Positions 34,999 through 44,096 of a stretch of 64,000 nucleotides of DNA are shown here, one piece after another. Below the pieces are notes generated by a model. That model was given only the letters and a program-made list of their open reading frames with translations, ran no database searches and was not told where the DNA came from. Each line of letters begins with the position of its first letter. Position 1 is the first letter of the stretch. The stretch is taken from positions 1,054,001-1,118,000 of the forward strand of contig CAWADU010000003.1 in the NCBI GenBank assembly GCA_963781025.1, in the 5' to 3' direction. The stretch comes from Tardibacter sp963781025. Lineage in GTDB: Bacteria; Pseudomonadota; Alphaproteobacteria; Sphingomonadales; Sphingomonadaceae. The position numbers and the translations under genes are program-made.

Positions 34999-36039
34999 AT
35001 GGCGGTGAACCCTGACAGTCTTCATATGCGCGCCGGATCTGGTCGGCCGCTGGTGGATTCGTTCGGCCGGCATATTACTTATGTGCGAATCTCGGTGACC
35101 GACCGCTGCGACTTCCGCTGTCGCTATTGCATGGCCGAGGCGATGAGCTTCATGCCCCGCTCGGAAGTGCTCAGCCTCGAGGAAATCGACCGCATCGCCA
35201 GCACCTTTGTCAGACGGGGTGTACGACGCCTCCGGCTGACGGGCGGCGAGCCCCTGGTTCGTCGCGGCATCGACGATCTTGTGACCAGTCTTGGACGCCA
35301 TTTGCGAGATGGCACGCTTGACGAACTAACACTGACGACGAACGGTAGCCAGCTCGAACGCCATGCGCAAAGCCTTGCCGCCGCGGGCGTGCGCCGCATC
35401 AATGTCAGCCTTGATTCACTCGACCCCGAGCGGTTCGGATTCATCACCCGGTGGGGCAAGCTCGATCAGGTATTGCGCGGCATCGCCGCCGCCAAGGCGG
35501 CCCGCATCGCCGTGAAGATCAACATGGTCGCGTTGAAGGGCGTCAACGACGACGAATTCATCGACATGATCCGCTGGTGCGGCAGTGAAAGCATCGACCT
35601 GACGCTGATCGAAACCATGCCCATGGGCCTGGTGGACGACGACCGTGTTGATCGTTACCTGCCGCTGACCGAGGCCCGCCGGATGATCGAACAGGCATTC
35701 ACTCTGCTCCCGGACGATTATCGCACGGGCGGGCCGGCGCGCTACTTCCAGGTCGAAGAAACCGGCCGGCGGCTGGGCCTCATCACGCCGCTGACGGAGA
35801 ACTTCTGCGATGGGTGCAACCGGGTTCGGCTGACCGCAACCGGAAGGCTTTATCTGTGCCTCGGCCAGAACGACCGGGTCGATTTGCGCGATCTGGTCCG
35901 GCGCCACGGCAGCGATGCCATGCTTGATGCGGCGCTTGACCATGCCATGACGATCAAACCAAAGGGCCATGATTTTCATATCGACCGGCGGGGCGCGCCT
36001 GCCGCCGTCTCGCGCCACATGAACGTCACAGGCGGGTGA
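34999..36039 (+). CDS. moaA: GTP 3',8-cyclase MoaA
   Basis: This 346-residue radical-SAM enzyme performs the first step of molybdenum cofactor synthesis. CDFRCRYCMAE supplies the SAM-binding [4Fe-4S] cluster, FCDGCNRVRLTATGRLYLC the second, and the chain ends with the characteristic Gly-Gly. The cofactor is required by the nitrate reductase in this window. The start has no clear Shine-Dalgarno; an ATG nine codons later (MRAGSG) is an alternative. NAD kinase follows after seven bases. Confidence 0.95.
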   Translation: MAVNPDSLHMRAGSGRPLVDSFGRHITYVRISVTDRCDFRCRYCMAEAMSFMPRSEVLSLEEIDRIASTFVRRGVRRLRLTGGEPLVRRGIDDLVTSLGRHLRDGTLDELTLTTNGSQLERHAQSLAAAGVRRINVSLDSLDPERFGFITRWGKLDQVLRGIAAAKAARIAVKINMVALKGVNDDEFIDMIRWCGSESIDLTLIETMPMGLVDDDRVDRYLPLTEARRMIEQAFTLLPDDYRTGGPARYFQVEETGRRLGLITPLTENFCDGCNRVRLTATGRLYLCLGQNDRVDLRDLVRRHGSDAMLDAALDHAMTIKPKGHDFHIDRRGAPAAVSRHMNVTGG

Positions 36040-36046
36040 GCCTTCG

Positions 36047-36811
36047 ATGAAGATCGCGCTTGTCGCGTCGGCGACCCAATCGGCGCAGGATGCCGGCAGG
36101 GCGCTCAAGACGCGCTATGAATGGGTGGAACCGCGCGAGGCCGATGTCCTGGTCGCGCTGGGCGGCGATGGCTTCATGCTTCAGACGCTCCATGCCACCA
36201 TGGCCAAGCGCCGCACTTTGCCGGTGTTCGGCATGAACCTCGGCACCATCGGCTTCCTGATGAACGAATACCGTCCGGAACGGCTGATCGAGCGCATTAC
36301 CGAGGCGCGGCGCATCGATATCCATCCCCTGTCGATGGAGGTGCGGACCGTCGCCGGATCGACGGTGATCAGCCCGGCGATCAATGAGGTTTCACTGCTG
36401 CGTGAAACGCGCCAAACCGCGAAGATCGAGATCGCGATCGATGGCCGCGTCCGTATGGCCGAACTCGTTTGCGACGGCGTGCTGGTCGCCACCCCGGCCG
36501 GGTCCTCCGCCTATAATCTTTCCGCGCATGGCCCGATCCTGCCGCTGGACAGCAAATTGCTCGCGCTGACGCCGATCAGCCCCTTCCGTCCCCGCCGCTG
36601 GCGCGGTGCACTGCTGCCCGACGCGGCCGCGATCGAATTCCGCATTCTCGAGCCCGCCAAGCGCCCCGTAAGCGCGGTCGCCGATCAGCACGAAGTGCGC
36701 GATGTCGCTTCGGTAAAGATTTCCACCGACGAAAGCATTCGCCTGTCCCTCCTGTTCGATCCCGAGCATGCCCTGGACGATCGGATCGCGATGGAACAAT
36801 TCCTCACATGA
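36047..36811 (+). CDS. nadK: NAD kinase
   Basis: This 254-residue kinase phosphorylates NAD to NADP. GGDGFMLQTLH is the catalytic GGDG motif, GMNLGTIGFLMNEY the NAD-binding loop, and DGVLVATPAGSSAYNLSAHGPIL the second conserved block. The length fits the short bacterial form. GGTGAG precedes the ATG. It is transcribed with moaA. Confidence 0.95.
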   Translation: MKIALVASATQSAQDAGRALKTRYEWVEPREADVLVALGGDGFMLQTLHATMAKRRTLPVFGMNLGTIGFLMNEYRPERLIERITEARRIDIHPLSMEVRTVAGSTVISPAINEVSLLRETRQTAKIEIAIDGRVRMAELVCDGVLVATPAGSSAYNLSAHGPILPLDSKLLALTPISPFRPRRWRGALLPDAAAIEFRILEPAKRPVSAVADQHEVRDVASVKISTDESIRLSLLFDPEHALDDRIAMEQFLT

Positions 36812-36825
36812 AATCACTAGACCAG

Positions 36826-36854
36826 TTGCAAAGCTGATAAAGGCACTGCTATAG
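36826..36854 (+). promoter_or_regulatory. Probable sigma-70 promoter for tRNA-Asn
   Basis: TTGCAA (36826-36831) and CTATAG (36849-36854) are separated by exactly 17 bases, and the tRNA begins about 50 bases further on. Similarity to -35/-10 consensus and location are the only evidence. Confidence 0.5.
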
Positions 36855-36907
36855 GCCCGCCCTGCCCGGTCGCTACAGCGATTTGGCATTGCTCCTGAAG
36901 GGGCTGC

Positions 36908-36982
36908 TCCCCGGTAGCTCAGTGGTAGAGCAACCGGCTGTTAACCGGTTGGTCGCTGGTTCGAATCCGGCCCGGGGAGCCA
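36908..36982 (+). tRNA. tRNA-Asn (anticodon GTT)
   Basis: The 75-base cloverleaf has acceptor arms TCCCCGG/CCGGGGA, D-arm GTAGCTCAGTGGTAGAGC, anticodon loop CTGTTAA (GTT at 36940-36942), T-arm with GTTCGAATC, discriminator G and an encoded CCA (36980-36982). The PadR catabolic cassette follows within 70 bases. tRNA 3' ends are common integration sites, but I found no second copy of this 3' end in the window. Confidence 0.97.
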
Positions 36983-37050
36983 TTATTCAAATCTACAACC
37001 AAGCGCGGCACCCTGGACAATCAGGAACACGATACCCAACGAAACGCGGT

Positions 37051-37623
37051 TCAGCCCGCCTTACGGGCTGATAAGGTCGGCGGCGCTTCGGCGATCTCCA
37101 TCCAAAACGAAAGACTGACCTCCGCCATCCGCCGGCCGAGTTCCAGCGGCGCCATCCGCCTTGGCGGCCGGTTCGCGTTCACCTCTGTGATCGACTGGTA
37201 GAGCCTCAGCCTCTCCCCGAAAAGGCGGACCTGATCCCGGGCGAGCGCGACGACGTCTTCGTCGCTCATGTTTTCGCTGAAGAAGAGTTGGAGGACGGCG
37301 AGGTCGCGCATCTCGAACACCTCGCCAGGGGGCGTGCGGAGCCACGTCGTCAACGCATCCCTTCCTGCCGGGGTCATGGCGTAGACCCGCCGCCGTCGCC
37401 CGTGCGGCTCCTGCGTGTCACTGAGGAGACCGGCCTCGGCGAGGCGCTGCGGCTCCCCGTACAACTGGGAGTGCGCGAACGGCCAGAAATAGTCGGTCGA
37501 GCGGCTGGCCGCGACCTTGAGCTCATAGACCGTGGAGGGACCGCGAAGGGCGATCAGCCCCAGGATAACGTAGGAGACCGCGCTCAGTCTCGTTTCGGGG
37601 TTCGACGGGCTCGGCTTTGACAT
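37051..37623 (-). CDS. PadR family transcriptional regulator
   Basis: This 190-residue regulator has a PadR winged helix (SAVSYVILGLIALRGPSTVYELK, then WPFAHSQLYGEPQRLAEAGLL and RRRRVYAMTPAGRDAL) followed by a C-terminal helical dimerisation domain. I start at MSKPSPSN; an ATG two codons earlier is possible, and the frame beyond it is only the antisense of the ligase gene. It is divergent from the acyl-CoA ligase, with an inverted repeat between them, so it probably represses the cassette. A CAGCCCG/CGGGCTG hairpin covers its stop (37052-37070). Confidence 0.9.
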   Translation of the reverse strand: MSKPSPSNPETRLSAVSYVILGLIALRGPSTVYELKVAASRSTDYFWPFAHSQLYGEPQRLAEAGLLSDTQEPHGRRRRVYAMTPAGRDALTTWLRTPPGEVFEMRDLAVLQLFFSENMSDEDVVALARDQVRLFGERLRLYQSITEVNANRPPRRMAPLELGRRMAEVSLSFWMEIAEAPPTLSARKAG

Positions 37624-37646
37624 GACCATCCGGTTAGGGCTATGCA

Positions 37647-37665
37647 ATAGTCCGAATAGGACTAT
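37647..37665. promoter_or_regulatory. Inverted-repeat operator in the PadR-ligase intergenic region
   Basis: ATAGTCC-N5-GGACTAT is a perfect 7-bp inverted repeat, followed by a further half-site GACTAT at 37674-37679. It lies in the 100-bp gap between the divergent PadR and ligase starts, the usual place for a PadR operator. Binding is inferred. Confidence 0.6.
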
Positions 37666-37723
37666 ACGAAAAAGACTATCATAACGAGCGAGTGTTCGCC
37701 AAGCCGCGTGAGAGGAGCCGGAG

Positions 37724-39346
37724 ATGAATGCTACCCCTGCTGCGCGCCGAACCCTGACGCAATCCCTGTACGAGATGGATCTCGGCGATCCTCTGGTGGA
37801 GGAGCCGATCGGCACCGTTCTGCTGCGCGCCGCCGAGCGCCACCGACAGGCGATCGCGCTCGTTGACGGCGACCCCGACCCGGCGGCCCGTAGGGACTGG
37901 ACGTTCGAGGCGCTGGCCGCCGACGCGCAGCGTGTGGCGCACGCCCTGCTCCGGCGATTCTCGCCCGGCGACCGGGTCGCGATCTGGTCGTCCAACTCCC
38001 CCGAATGGGTCCTGATCGAATTTGGGGCGGCGCTCGCCGGGCTCGTCCTGGTCACGGTCAACCCTGCCTATCTCGGTCGCGAGCTCGCCCATGTGTTGAG
38101 CCAGTCACAGGCGCGCGGCATCTTCGTCCAAGATCTTTACAGAGGGCGGAATCTCCTGGCAGTTCTCGACGAGGTTCGCGGCACCCTGCCAGCCCTTGAG
38201 ACGGTCATCCCGATGTCGGGCTGGGACGAGTTCCTTGACGCCACGGGAGAGGGGCAGCCCCTGCCGACTGTCGCGGCCGACGATCTTGCGCAGATCCAGT
38301 ATACGTCGGGCACCACGGGCGCTCCGAAGGGTGCCTGCCTTACGCACCGGGGCCTCGCCAACAACGGGCGGCTCTACGCGCGCGCCATCGGTGCCGTGCC
38401 GGGCGACGTTTGGATCAATCCGATGCCCATGTTCCACACCGCGGGCTGCGGCCTCGCGACCCTGGGGGCCCTCCAGACAGGCGGCGTCCACGTCATCCCC
38501 CCCGGATTTCGGGCGGCCGAGATTCTCGACCTGTTCGAACGTGAGCGCGGGACCGTCATGCTGTGCGTGCCAACGATGCTGGTGCGCATCCTGGAGGAGC
38601 GGCGATCGCGCGAGCGGGCGCCGGCGAGTTGGAGGCTGGTGACGCTCGGCGGAGCGCCCGTCTCCCCTGATCTCGTCCGGGAGGCGCAGGACGAACTGGG
38701 CGTCGAGGTCGGGATCGGGTTCGGCCAGACCGAGGCATCCCCCTATCTGACGCACACCGTGGCGGGCGACGACCATCCGGGGTGGATGGAGACGGTGGGG
38801 CGGCCGCTCCCGCACACCGACGTCAAGATCGTGGATCCGGCCAGCGGCGACTTGCTGCCTGTCGGAACGCCGGGAGAGATCTGCGGACGTGGATACGGGA
38901 TCATGCCGGGCTACTTCCGGGACGAGGCCACCTCCAGATTGGTGCTGGACGCCGACGGGTGGCTGCATACTGGTGACATCGGCAGCATGGATGCCCAGGG
39001 CTATGTCCGTGTCCACGGGCGCCTGCGGGACATGATCATCCGGGGCGGCGAGAACATCTACCCGCGCGAGATCGAGGAGGTGCTGTCCGCGCATCCAGGG
39101 GTGGCGGCGGTCGCCGCCCTCGGGCTTCCCGATCCGGTCTGGGGGGAAACCGTGGTCGCTTTCGTCCAGGCGAAGGCTGGGGCTTCACCCTCGGCGGACG
39201 AACTGGATTCCTTCTGTGGCGAGCGCCTTGCGAGCTACAAGAGGCCCGGCCAATATCATTTCGTCGACGCGTTTCCCGAGACGGCGTCGGGGAAGGTCCA
39301 GAAGTTCGTGCTGCGCGATCGACTTCTTCGCTCGACGACCGCATGA
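37724..39346 (+). CDS. Acyl-CoA synthetase (AMP-forming ligase)
   Basis: This 540-residue adenylate-forming ligase activates a carboxylic acid to its CoA thioester. Motifs: phosphate-binding YTSGTTGAPKGA (near 190), GFGQTEASPYL, the hinge DMIIRGGENIYPREIEEVL and the C-terminal lysine in ETASGKVQKF. GGAG precedes the ATG. It heads a plus-strand cassette with the isomerase and SDR, divergent from PadR. The substrate is unknown; the isomerase-like neighbour makes an aromatic or terpenoid acid plausible. Confidence 0.93.
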   Translation: MNATPAARRTLTQSLYEMDLGDPLVEEPIGTVLLRAAERHRQAIALVDGDPDPAARRDWTFEALAADAQRVAHALLRRFSPGDRVAIWSSNSPEWVLIEFGAALAGLVLVTVNPAYLGRELAHVLSQSQARGIFVQDLYRGRNLLAVLDEVRGTLPALETVIPMSGWDEFLDATGEGQPLPTVAADDLAQIQYTSGTTGAPKGACLTHRGLANNGRLYARAIGAVPGDVWINPMPMFHTAGCGLATLGALQTGGVHVIPPGFRAAEILDLFERERGTVMLCVPTMLVRILEERRSRERAPASWRLVTLGGAPVSPDLVREAQDELGVEVGIGFGQTEASPYLTHTVAGDDHPGWMETVGRPLPHTDVKIVDPASGDLLPVGTPGEICGRGYGIMPGYFRDEATSRLVLDADGWLHTGDIGSMDAQGYVRVHGRLRDMIIRGGENIYPREIEEVLSAHPGVAAVAALGLPDPVWGETVVAFVQAKAGASPSADELDSFCGERLASYKRPGQYHFVDAFPETASGKVQKFVLRDRLLRSTTA

Positions 39347-39966
39347 ATCCCATGCCCAGCCCGCCGGACATGCTCGACTTCTACTTCGACTTCATCTCGC
39401 CCTTCGGTTGGATCGGCGCCGAGCGGATCGGCGCGATCGCAGCGCGACACGGCCGACGAATCGACTGGCATCCATTTCTGCTCAAGGCCACGGTCATTGA
39501 GACGATGGGCCTTCCCCCATTACTTGAGACGCCGCTGAAGGGGCATTACAGCCTGCACGACGCGAAGCGCTCGGCGCGGTACCATGGCCTTTCGATATCC
39601 GCCAACGCGCGTTTCGGCTTTTCCTCCGTCAAGGCAGAGCGAGCCGTGTTGTGGACCCGCGCGCGGTCGCCTGAGGACGTCGGCGCGCTCGTTCTCGCGC
39701 TGTACCGCCGCCACTGGCGCGACGGCGCCGACATCTCGGAACCAGACGTGATCGTCGACGTGGCCGCCGACCTTGGCCTTCCGCGCGATGAGGTCGTGGC
39801 CGCCCTTGACGATCCGTGGGTCAAGGCCGCGCTGCACGACGAAGTATCGGCAGCGATCGAACTCGGCGTCTTCGGCTCGCCGACCGTCCGCGTCGACGGA
39901 GAGATGTTCTGGGGTTCGGACAAGCTCGATATGGTCGACGCCTGGCTCGGGTGCGGCGGCTGGTAA
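39343..39966 (+). CDS. 2-Hydroxychromene-2-carboxylate isomerase/DsbA-like protein
   Basis: This 207-residue thioredoxin-fold protein belongs to the kappa-GST/HCCA isomerase group. FYFDFISPFGWIGAERI near residue 12 places a serine where isomerases have their glutathione-activating Ser, and no CxxC is present. The C-terminal GVFGSPTVRVDGEMFWGSDKLDM is the usual ending. It overlaps the ligase stop by four bases (ATGA). Glutathione-dependent isomerisation is likely but the substrate is not known. Confidence 0.88.
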   Translation: MNPMPSPPDMLDFYFDFISPFGWIGAERIGAIAARHGRRIDWHPFLLKATVIETMGLPPLLETPLKGHYSLHDAKRSARYHGLSISANARFGFSSVKAERAVLWTRARSPEDVGALVLALYRRHWRDGADISEPDVIVDVAADLGLPRDEVVAALDDPWVKAALHDEVSAAIELGVFGSPTVRVDGEMFWGSDKLDMVDAWLGCGGW

Positions 39967-39997
39967 CGCTTAAACGACACGATCACTGGAGACGAAG

Positions 39998-40876
39998 ATG
40001 ACGACATCGCTGCACGGCAAGACGATATTCATAAGCGGCGGGTCGCGCGGGATCGGGCTGGAGATCGCGCTCCGCGCCGCCCGAGACGGGGCCAATGTCG
40101 CGCTGGCGGCGAAGACTGCCGCGCCACATCCGACACTGCCCGGCACGATCTACACGGCGGCTGCCGCGATCGAAGCGGCCGGCGGCAAGGCATTGCCGAT
40201 CCTGTGCGACATCCGCGACGAGGCCCAGGTCGAGCGGGCGGTGGCCGAGACGGTCGACCAGTTCGGCGGGCTGGACATCTGCGTGAACAACGCGAGCGCC
40301 GTGAAGTTGACGCCGATCCTGGAGACTCCGGTCAAGCGGTTCGATCTGGTTCATGGCGTGAATGCGCGTGGCACCTTTCTCGTCACGCAGATGTGCCTGC
40401 CGCATTTGCTGCGAGCCGAGAATCCCCACGTCCTTTCGATATCGCCCCCCCTGCTGATGGAGGAGCGGTGGTTCGCCCCGCACGTCGCCTACACCATGGC
40501 CAAGTACGGAATGAGCCTCGTGACGCTAGGCGTCGCAGGCGAGTTCCGGGGCCGCGTCGGCGTCAACTCGCTGTGGCCGCGCACCGCGATCGACACGGCG
40601 GCCATGGCCGAATTCAAGCCGCACCTCCATGTCGGCGCGCTGCGCTCACCGAGGATCCTTGCCGACGCGGCCCATATCATTCTGACGTCGGACGCGAAGG
40701 TCAACACGGGCAATTTCTACATCGACGACGAGCTGCTCGCCGCGCACGGAATCTCGGACCTCTCCGGCTACGCACCCGCGGGCGTCGCCGACATCGACCT
40801 CATGCCAGACCTGTTCGTCGCCAGTCTGCGCGAGACGCGCGGTCTGCCTGACCCGCACAATCCCTACGCCCGATGA
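39998..40876 (+). CDS. SDR family oxidoreductase (HSDL2-like)
   Basis: This 292-residue SDR has SGGSRGIG at the nucleotide turn, VNNAS in place of NNAG, and YTMAK as the catalytic motif. The insert AAPHPTLPGTIYTAAAAIEAAGGKALP after strand 2 is characteristic of the HSDL2 group, whose bacterial members act in lipid or terpenoid catabolism. GGAGA precedes the ATG. It ends the PadR cassette. Confidence 0.88.
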   Translation: MTTSLHGKTIFISGGSRGIGLEIALRAARDGANVALAAKTAAPHPTLPGTIYTAAAAIEAAGGKALPILCDIRDEAQVERAVAETVDQFGGLDICVNNASAVKLTPILETPVKRFDLVHGVNARGTFLVTQMCLPHLLRAENPHVLSISPPLLMEERWFAPHVAYTMAKYGMSLVTLGVAGEFRGRVGVNSLWPRTAIDTAAMAEFKPHLHVGALRSPRILADAAHIILTSDAKVNTGNFYIDDELLAAHGISDLSGYAPAGVADIDLMPDLFVASLRETRGLPDPHNPYAR

Positions 40877-40917
40877 GCCACCGGATCGTAACGATCCGGT
40901 CGGCCAATCCGCCTCCC

Positions 40918-41415
40918 CTATAGCGGCACAAAAGCATTGCGGCTGCGGTCTTTGACGACTTCGCCCGCTTTGAACACGGTACCGTTCATAGTGATATACA
41001 CGCCGGGAGGCGCGATTTGGACGGTGGCAAACGCCATCCCGAGATTGAACACCGCATCGCCCTCGCGAAAGCGAGCAGGCACGAGCGCCCCCACGAAAAC
41101 CACCGTTTTGCCGGCAACGGCCTTCAGATGCGCGGCCGTCTTCGTCATGGTGTCAGTGCCGTGGGTAATGATGATCCGCGTCGCTTCCGCATTCGTAACC
41201 GCTCGCGCAATGAGCTCCAGATCCTCGTCCACAAGCTCTAGGCTGTCTTTGCGCATCAATTCCGAAACATGAAAGGGAACGACAACTCCCGCCATCTCAA
41301 GCAAGTGCGTGACCTGGCTTTCTCCCACCTGGAAGGTGCTCAGGGCATCAAAATACGTCTTGTCGATCGTACCGCCGGTGGTGAGCACCAGGATGGGCGA
41401 GGCTTCATTACTCAT
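40918..41415 (-). CDS. Short-form asparaginase
   Basis: This 165-residue protein comprises only the N-terminal asparaginase domain: LTTGGTIDKTYFDALS with the first catalytic Thr, and ITHGTDTMTKTAAHL with the second Thr-Asp pair. Usual type I/II enzymes have about 330 residues. A complete short asparaginase of similar length is known from Rhodospirillum rubrum, so this need not be a fragment. GGAG lies before the ATG. It is on the same strand as the peptide-utilisation operon, 128 bp after pepN, and would deliver aspartate to the aspartate dehydrogenase encoded there. Confidence 0.85.
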   Translation of the reverse strand: MSNEASPILVLTTGGTIDKTYFDALSTFQVGESQVTHLLEMAGVVVPFHVSELMRKDSLELVDEDLELIARAVTNAEATRIIITHGTDTMTKTAAHLKAVAGKTVVFVGALVPARFREGDAVFNLGMAFATVQIAPPGVYITMNGTVFKAGEVVKDRSRNAFVPL

Positions 41416-41543
41416 ACGACTGCTCCAGGTCCCATTTCGGCCGGCGGTATTGCTCGATTCCCAAGTCCGAAAGCCCGAGCGGTGAAACCCCGGACCTTCA
41501 GGCGGTAAAAGAAGTTGATCCGGACATCGTCAAATCGTCCCGT

Positions 41544-44096
41544 TCAAGACGATGCGTCCAGGTATTTTCCCAACACTTCGGCGACTTCGGGCGGAAGAGC
41601 TTGGTCGGTCGCGATCGGTTCGACGGCACGGCGCATCAGATCACGGCGCGGTTTGTCCAATCTGCTCCATTCGCTGAACAGGTGGCGCAGCAAGCGAACG
41701 GCAAACCTTGGATTCTCCCGGCATAGACGATGCGCGACATTGGCGACGAACATATAGCCCTGGCCCGAAATATCATGAAGCGCGCCAAGATTTGCCCCGA
41801 ACGTGTCGAAAATTGCCTTGAGCCGGGTCGTATTGCGCAGGTCGAAATCGGGGTGGTCGGCTATGCTCGCCGCCAGTTGCGCGCCATCGGTCGCGTCACA
41901 TGCCGCCTGGGCCGCAAACCATTGGTCGAGGAGCTGCGGTACGCCCCGCCAGCGGGCATAGCTCTCTTGCAATGCCCGCACACGATGCTCGCCGCCGAGA
42001 TCGATCAACATGTGCAGGGCCGCGAGGGCCTCGTTGGCGAGTGGATTGTCAAGCTGGGCCCACAGCGCCTGGATGTGCTCAGGCGCCGGATCGCGCGTCA
42101 GATACCAAAGGCACAGATTGCGGAGCCGCCGCGCACCCGCCGTCTCCGGCTTCACGGCATTGCGCGTGGACCACAGGGCATCCCGCAACTGCGTGCCGAT
42201 ATGGGCAGCGCAAGCCTTACGGGCCGCATGCAACGCACCGATATCGCCGCCGTCCCCCTGCGACAATATCTGACGCAGCGACGGCATTTGCGCGATACGC
42301 GCCGCGATTGCCGGATCGGCGCCTGGAACGGCAGTCTCCCCGACGATGGAAGTGAAGATTTCCAGGGCGCCCGGCTGTCCTTGAACCGCGCGTACGCCCA
42401 ATTCCTGTGCCGCCATCCAGCGTGTCACCGCGTCACAATCATGCTCCGCCAAAACCTGCAAGTCATGCGCGGCAAAGTGGGAGGTGAGATGGACCGGCGC
42501 CGAAAAGCCTCGCAAGATGGCAGGCACCGGCCTTTCGGGAACGTCTGTGAAGACGATTTCGGCGCGCTCGGTGCGGAGCTGAAAGAGCATTGTCGTTCCA
42601 TGATCTTCGCCGTCGCAGCGAAGCGGTACCGCACGTCCCTTTAAGTCCGTCAGACCCAGGCGCAAAGGAATGTGCAGCGGACCTCCTTCGATATTTTGCT
42701 GCAAGGCCAGTGTGAATGTCGCAGATGCGGGATCATGGATCCCCGAAGCTTCAAGTCCCACTGGACCAGGAACATCATACCAGGCGCGGAACTGGCCCAG
42801 GTCAACACCGCCGACACGCTCGATGCTATCCACCAGATCGTCAATCGTTGCGGCCTGGCCATCGCAGGTACGGAAAAATTCATTGGCGGCCCGCGCGAAT
42901 AGATCGTCACCGATTATCGTGCGCATCATCCGGATGACTTCCGCCCCCTTCAGATACACCGTGTTCGTATAAAGGTTACTGACCACCTCATAAGCCGCCG
43001 GCCGCACCGGATGAGCCATGGCCCCGGCATCCTCCGGAAACTGGCGCTCGATCAACCGCGCCACGTCGTCGATACGGGCTGCATCGTCTCCGATCTCGGT
43101 CGCCCAAAAATCCTGATTGCGCAGGATGGTAAAGCCTTCCTTGAGGCTCAGTTGAAACCAGTCACGCAACCCGACACGATTGCCAGTCCAGTTATGAAGA
43201 TATTCATGGGCAATGATGCCGCATACAAAATGCATGGATTTATCGGTGGAGATTTCCGGAGAAGCGAGAAAAAACTCCGGAGCATATAAATTCAGCCCCT
43301 TGTTCTCCATCGCTCCGCCGGGATAGCTGCGCATCACGACGGTGTTGAGAGTATCGAGGTCATACTCCCGGTCGTAATGCTCCTCATCCCAGCGCATCGC
43401 CCTTTTCAAGGCTTCCAGGCCGACAGCACAATATTCAATATCATCGGCTTGCGCATAGACGGCCAATGCCACCTGCCGCCCTGCCCTCGTCACGTACTGG
43501 TCGCGGATGACTTCCATCGTCCCCGCCGCCAAGGCAAACATCGAGCTGGGCTTGGGGAATGGGTCGTGCCATTTGGCGAAATGCTTGCCGTCCGGCATCA
43601 TTCCGGCATCCACGAGCTGACCGTTGGACAGCAGGACTGGATAGTCTGTCCGTGCGCCGATCAGCGAGCAGGTGTAGATCGCCATTATGTCCGGGCGGTC
43701 GGGAAAATAGGTGATGCGGCGGAAGCCCTCCGGTTCGCAATGCGTAACCAGCGCGTCGCCTAACGTTATGAGGCCCTCGAGCCCGCCGCCGGCCGGCATG
43801 AGCTCGGTAACGATCAAGAGCGTCCCATGGGCTGGAGGCGCCTTCAGGGTGAGGGAGTCCGGCGTCAACAGATAGGCGTCCGAAGAAAGACGGGCTCCGT
43901 CCAGCCTTACGTCCAGCAGCGTAAGGCCCGACCCATTCAGGACGAAAGCCTGCTCCAACCCATTACGGCGAAACTCCAGTTCCGCGGTAACCCTGGTAGG
44001 AAAGCCCAGCTCGAATTCGAGATTTACCCGATCAACAAGATAAGCGGGCGGCGCGTATTCCGAGCGCTGGACTGTCGCGGCGCCCCGGGGTTTCAT
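41544..44096 (-). CDS. pepN: Aminopeptidase N (M1 family)
   Basis: This 850-residue zinc aminopeptidase removes N-terminal residues from peptides. GGAMENKGLN is the exopeptidase motif and HEYLHNWTGNRV plus the later Glu (LKEGFT) form the zinc site. The C-terminal part (DUF3458-type Ig fold and helical repeats) matches the bacterial PepN subfamily in length. There is no signal peptide. Its start overlaps the SHMT-like gene stop by four bases, placing it last in a minus-strand operon beginning at 53791. Confidence 0.95.
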   Translation of the reverse strand: MKPRGAATVQRSEYAPPAYLVDRVNLEFELGFPTRVTAELEFRRNGLEQAFVLNGSGLTLLDVRLDGARLSSDAYLLTPDSLTLKAPPAHGTLLIVTELMPAGGGLEGLITLGDALVTHCEPEGFRRITYFPDRPDIMAIYTCSLIGARTDYPVLLSNGQLVDAGMMPDGKHFAKWHDPFPKPSSMFALAAGTMEVIRDQYVTRAGRQVALAVYAQADDIEYCAVGLEALKRAMRWDEEHYDREYDLDTLNTVVMRSYPGGAMENKGLNLYAPEFFLASPEISTDKSMHFVCGIIAHEYLHNWTGNRVGLRDWFQLSLKEGFTILRNQDFWATEIGDDAARIDDVARLIERQFPEDAGAMAHPVRPAAYEVVSNLYTNTVYLKGAEVIRMMRTIIGDDLFARAANEFFRTCDGQAATIDDLVDSIERVGGVDLGQFRAWYDVPGPVGLEASGIHDPASATFTLALQQNIEGGPLHIPLRLGLTDLKGRAVPLRCDGEDHGTTMLFQLRTERAEIVFTDVPERPVPAILRGFSAPVHLTSHFAAHDLQVLAEHDCDAVTRWMAAQELGVRAVQGQPGALEIFTSIVGETAVPGADPAIAARIAQMPSLRQILSQGDGGDIGALHAARKACAAHIGTQLRDALWSTRNAVKPETAGARRLRNLCLWYLTRDPAPEHIQALWAQLDNPLANEALAALHMLIDLGGEHRVRALQESYARWRGVPQLLDQWFAAQAACDATDGAQLAASIADHPDFDLRNTTRLKAIFDTFGANLGALHDISGQGYMFVANVAHRLCRENPRFAVRLLRHLFSEWSRLDKPRRDLMRRAVEPIATDQALPPEVAEVLGKYLDASS

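Noticed and set aside
36961..37070. tRNA-Asn 3' end as a proven attachment site
   Set aside because: No integrase and no duplicated tRNA 3' sequence were found in the window, so only the possibility is reported.
37624..38061. Upstream extension of the PadR reading frame
   Set aside because: It runs antisense through the first part of the acyl-CoA ligase and has no regulator sequence. PadR homology begins shortly after 37623.
40918..41415. Asparaginase as a truncated pseudogene
   Set aside because: Both catalytic motifs, a clean start and a stop are present, and complete short asparaginases are known. Kept as an intact short form.
41730..42644. Open frame of 304 codons on the plus strand opposite pepN
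   Set aside because: Shadow of the M1 aminopeptidase, whose GAMEN and HExxH motifs are on the minus strand.
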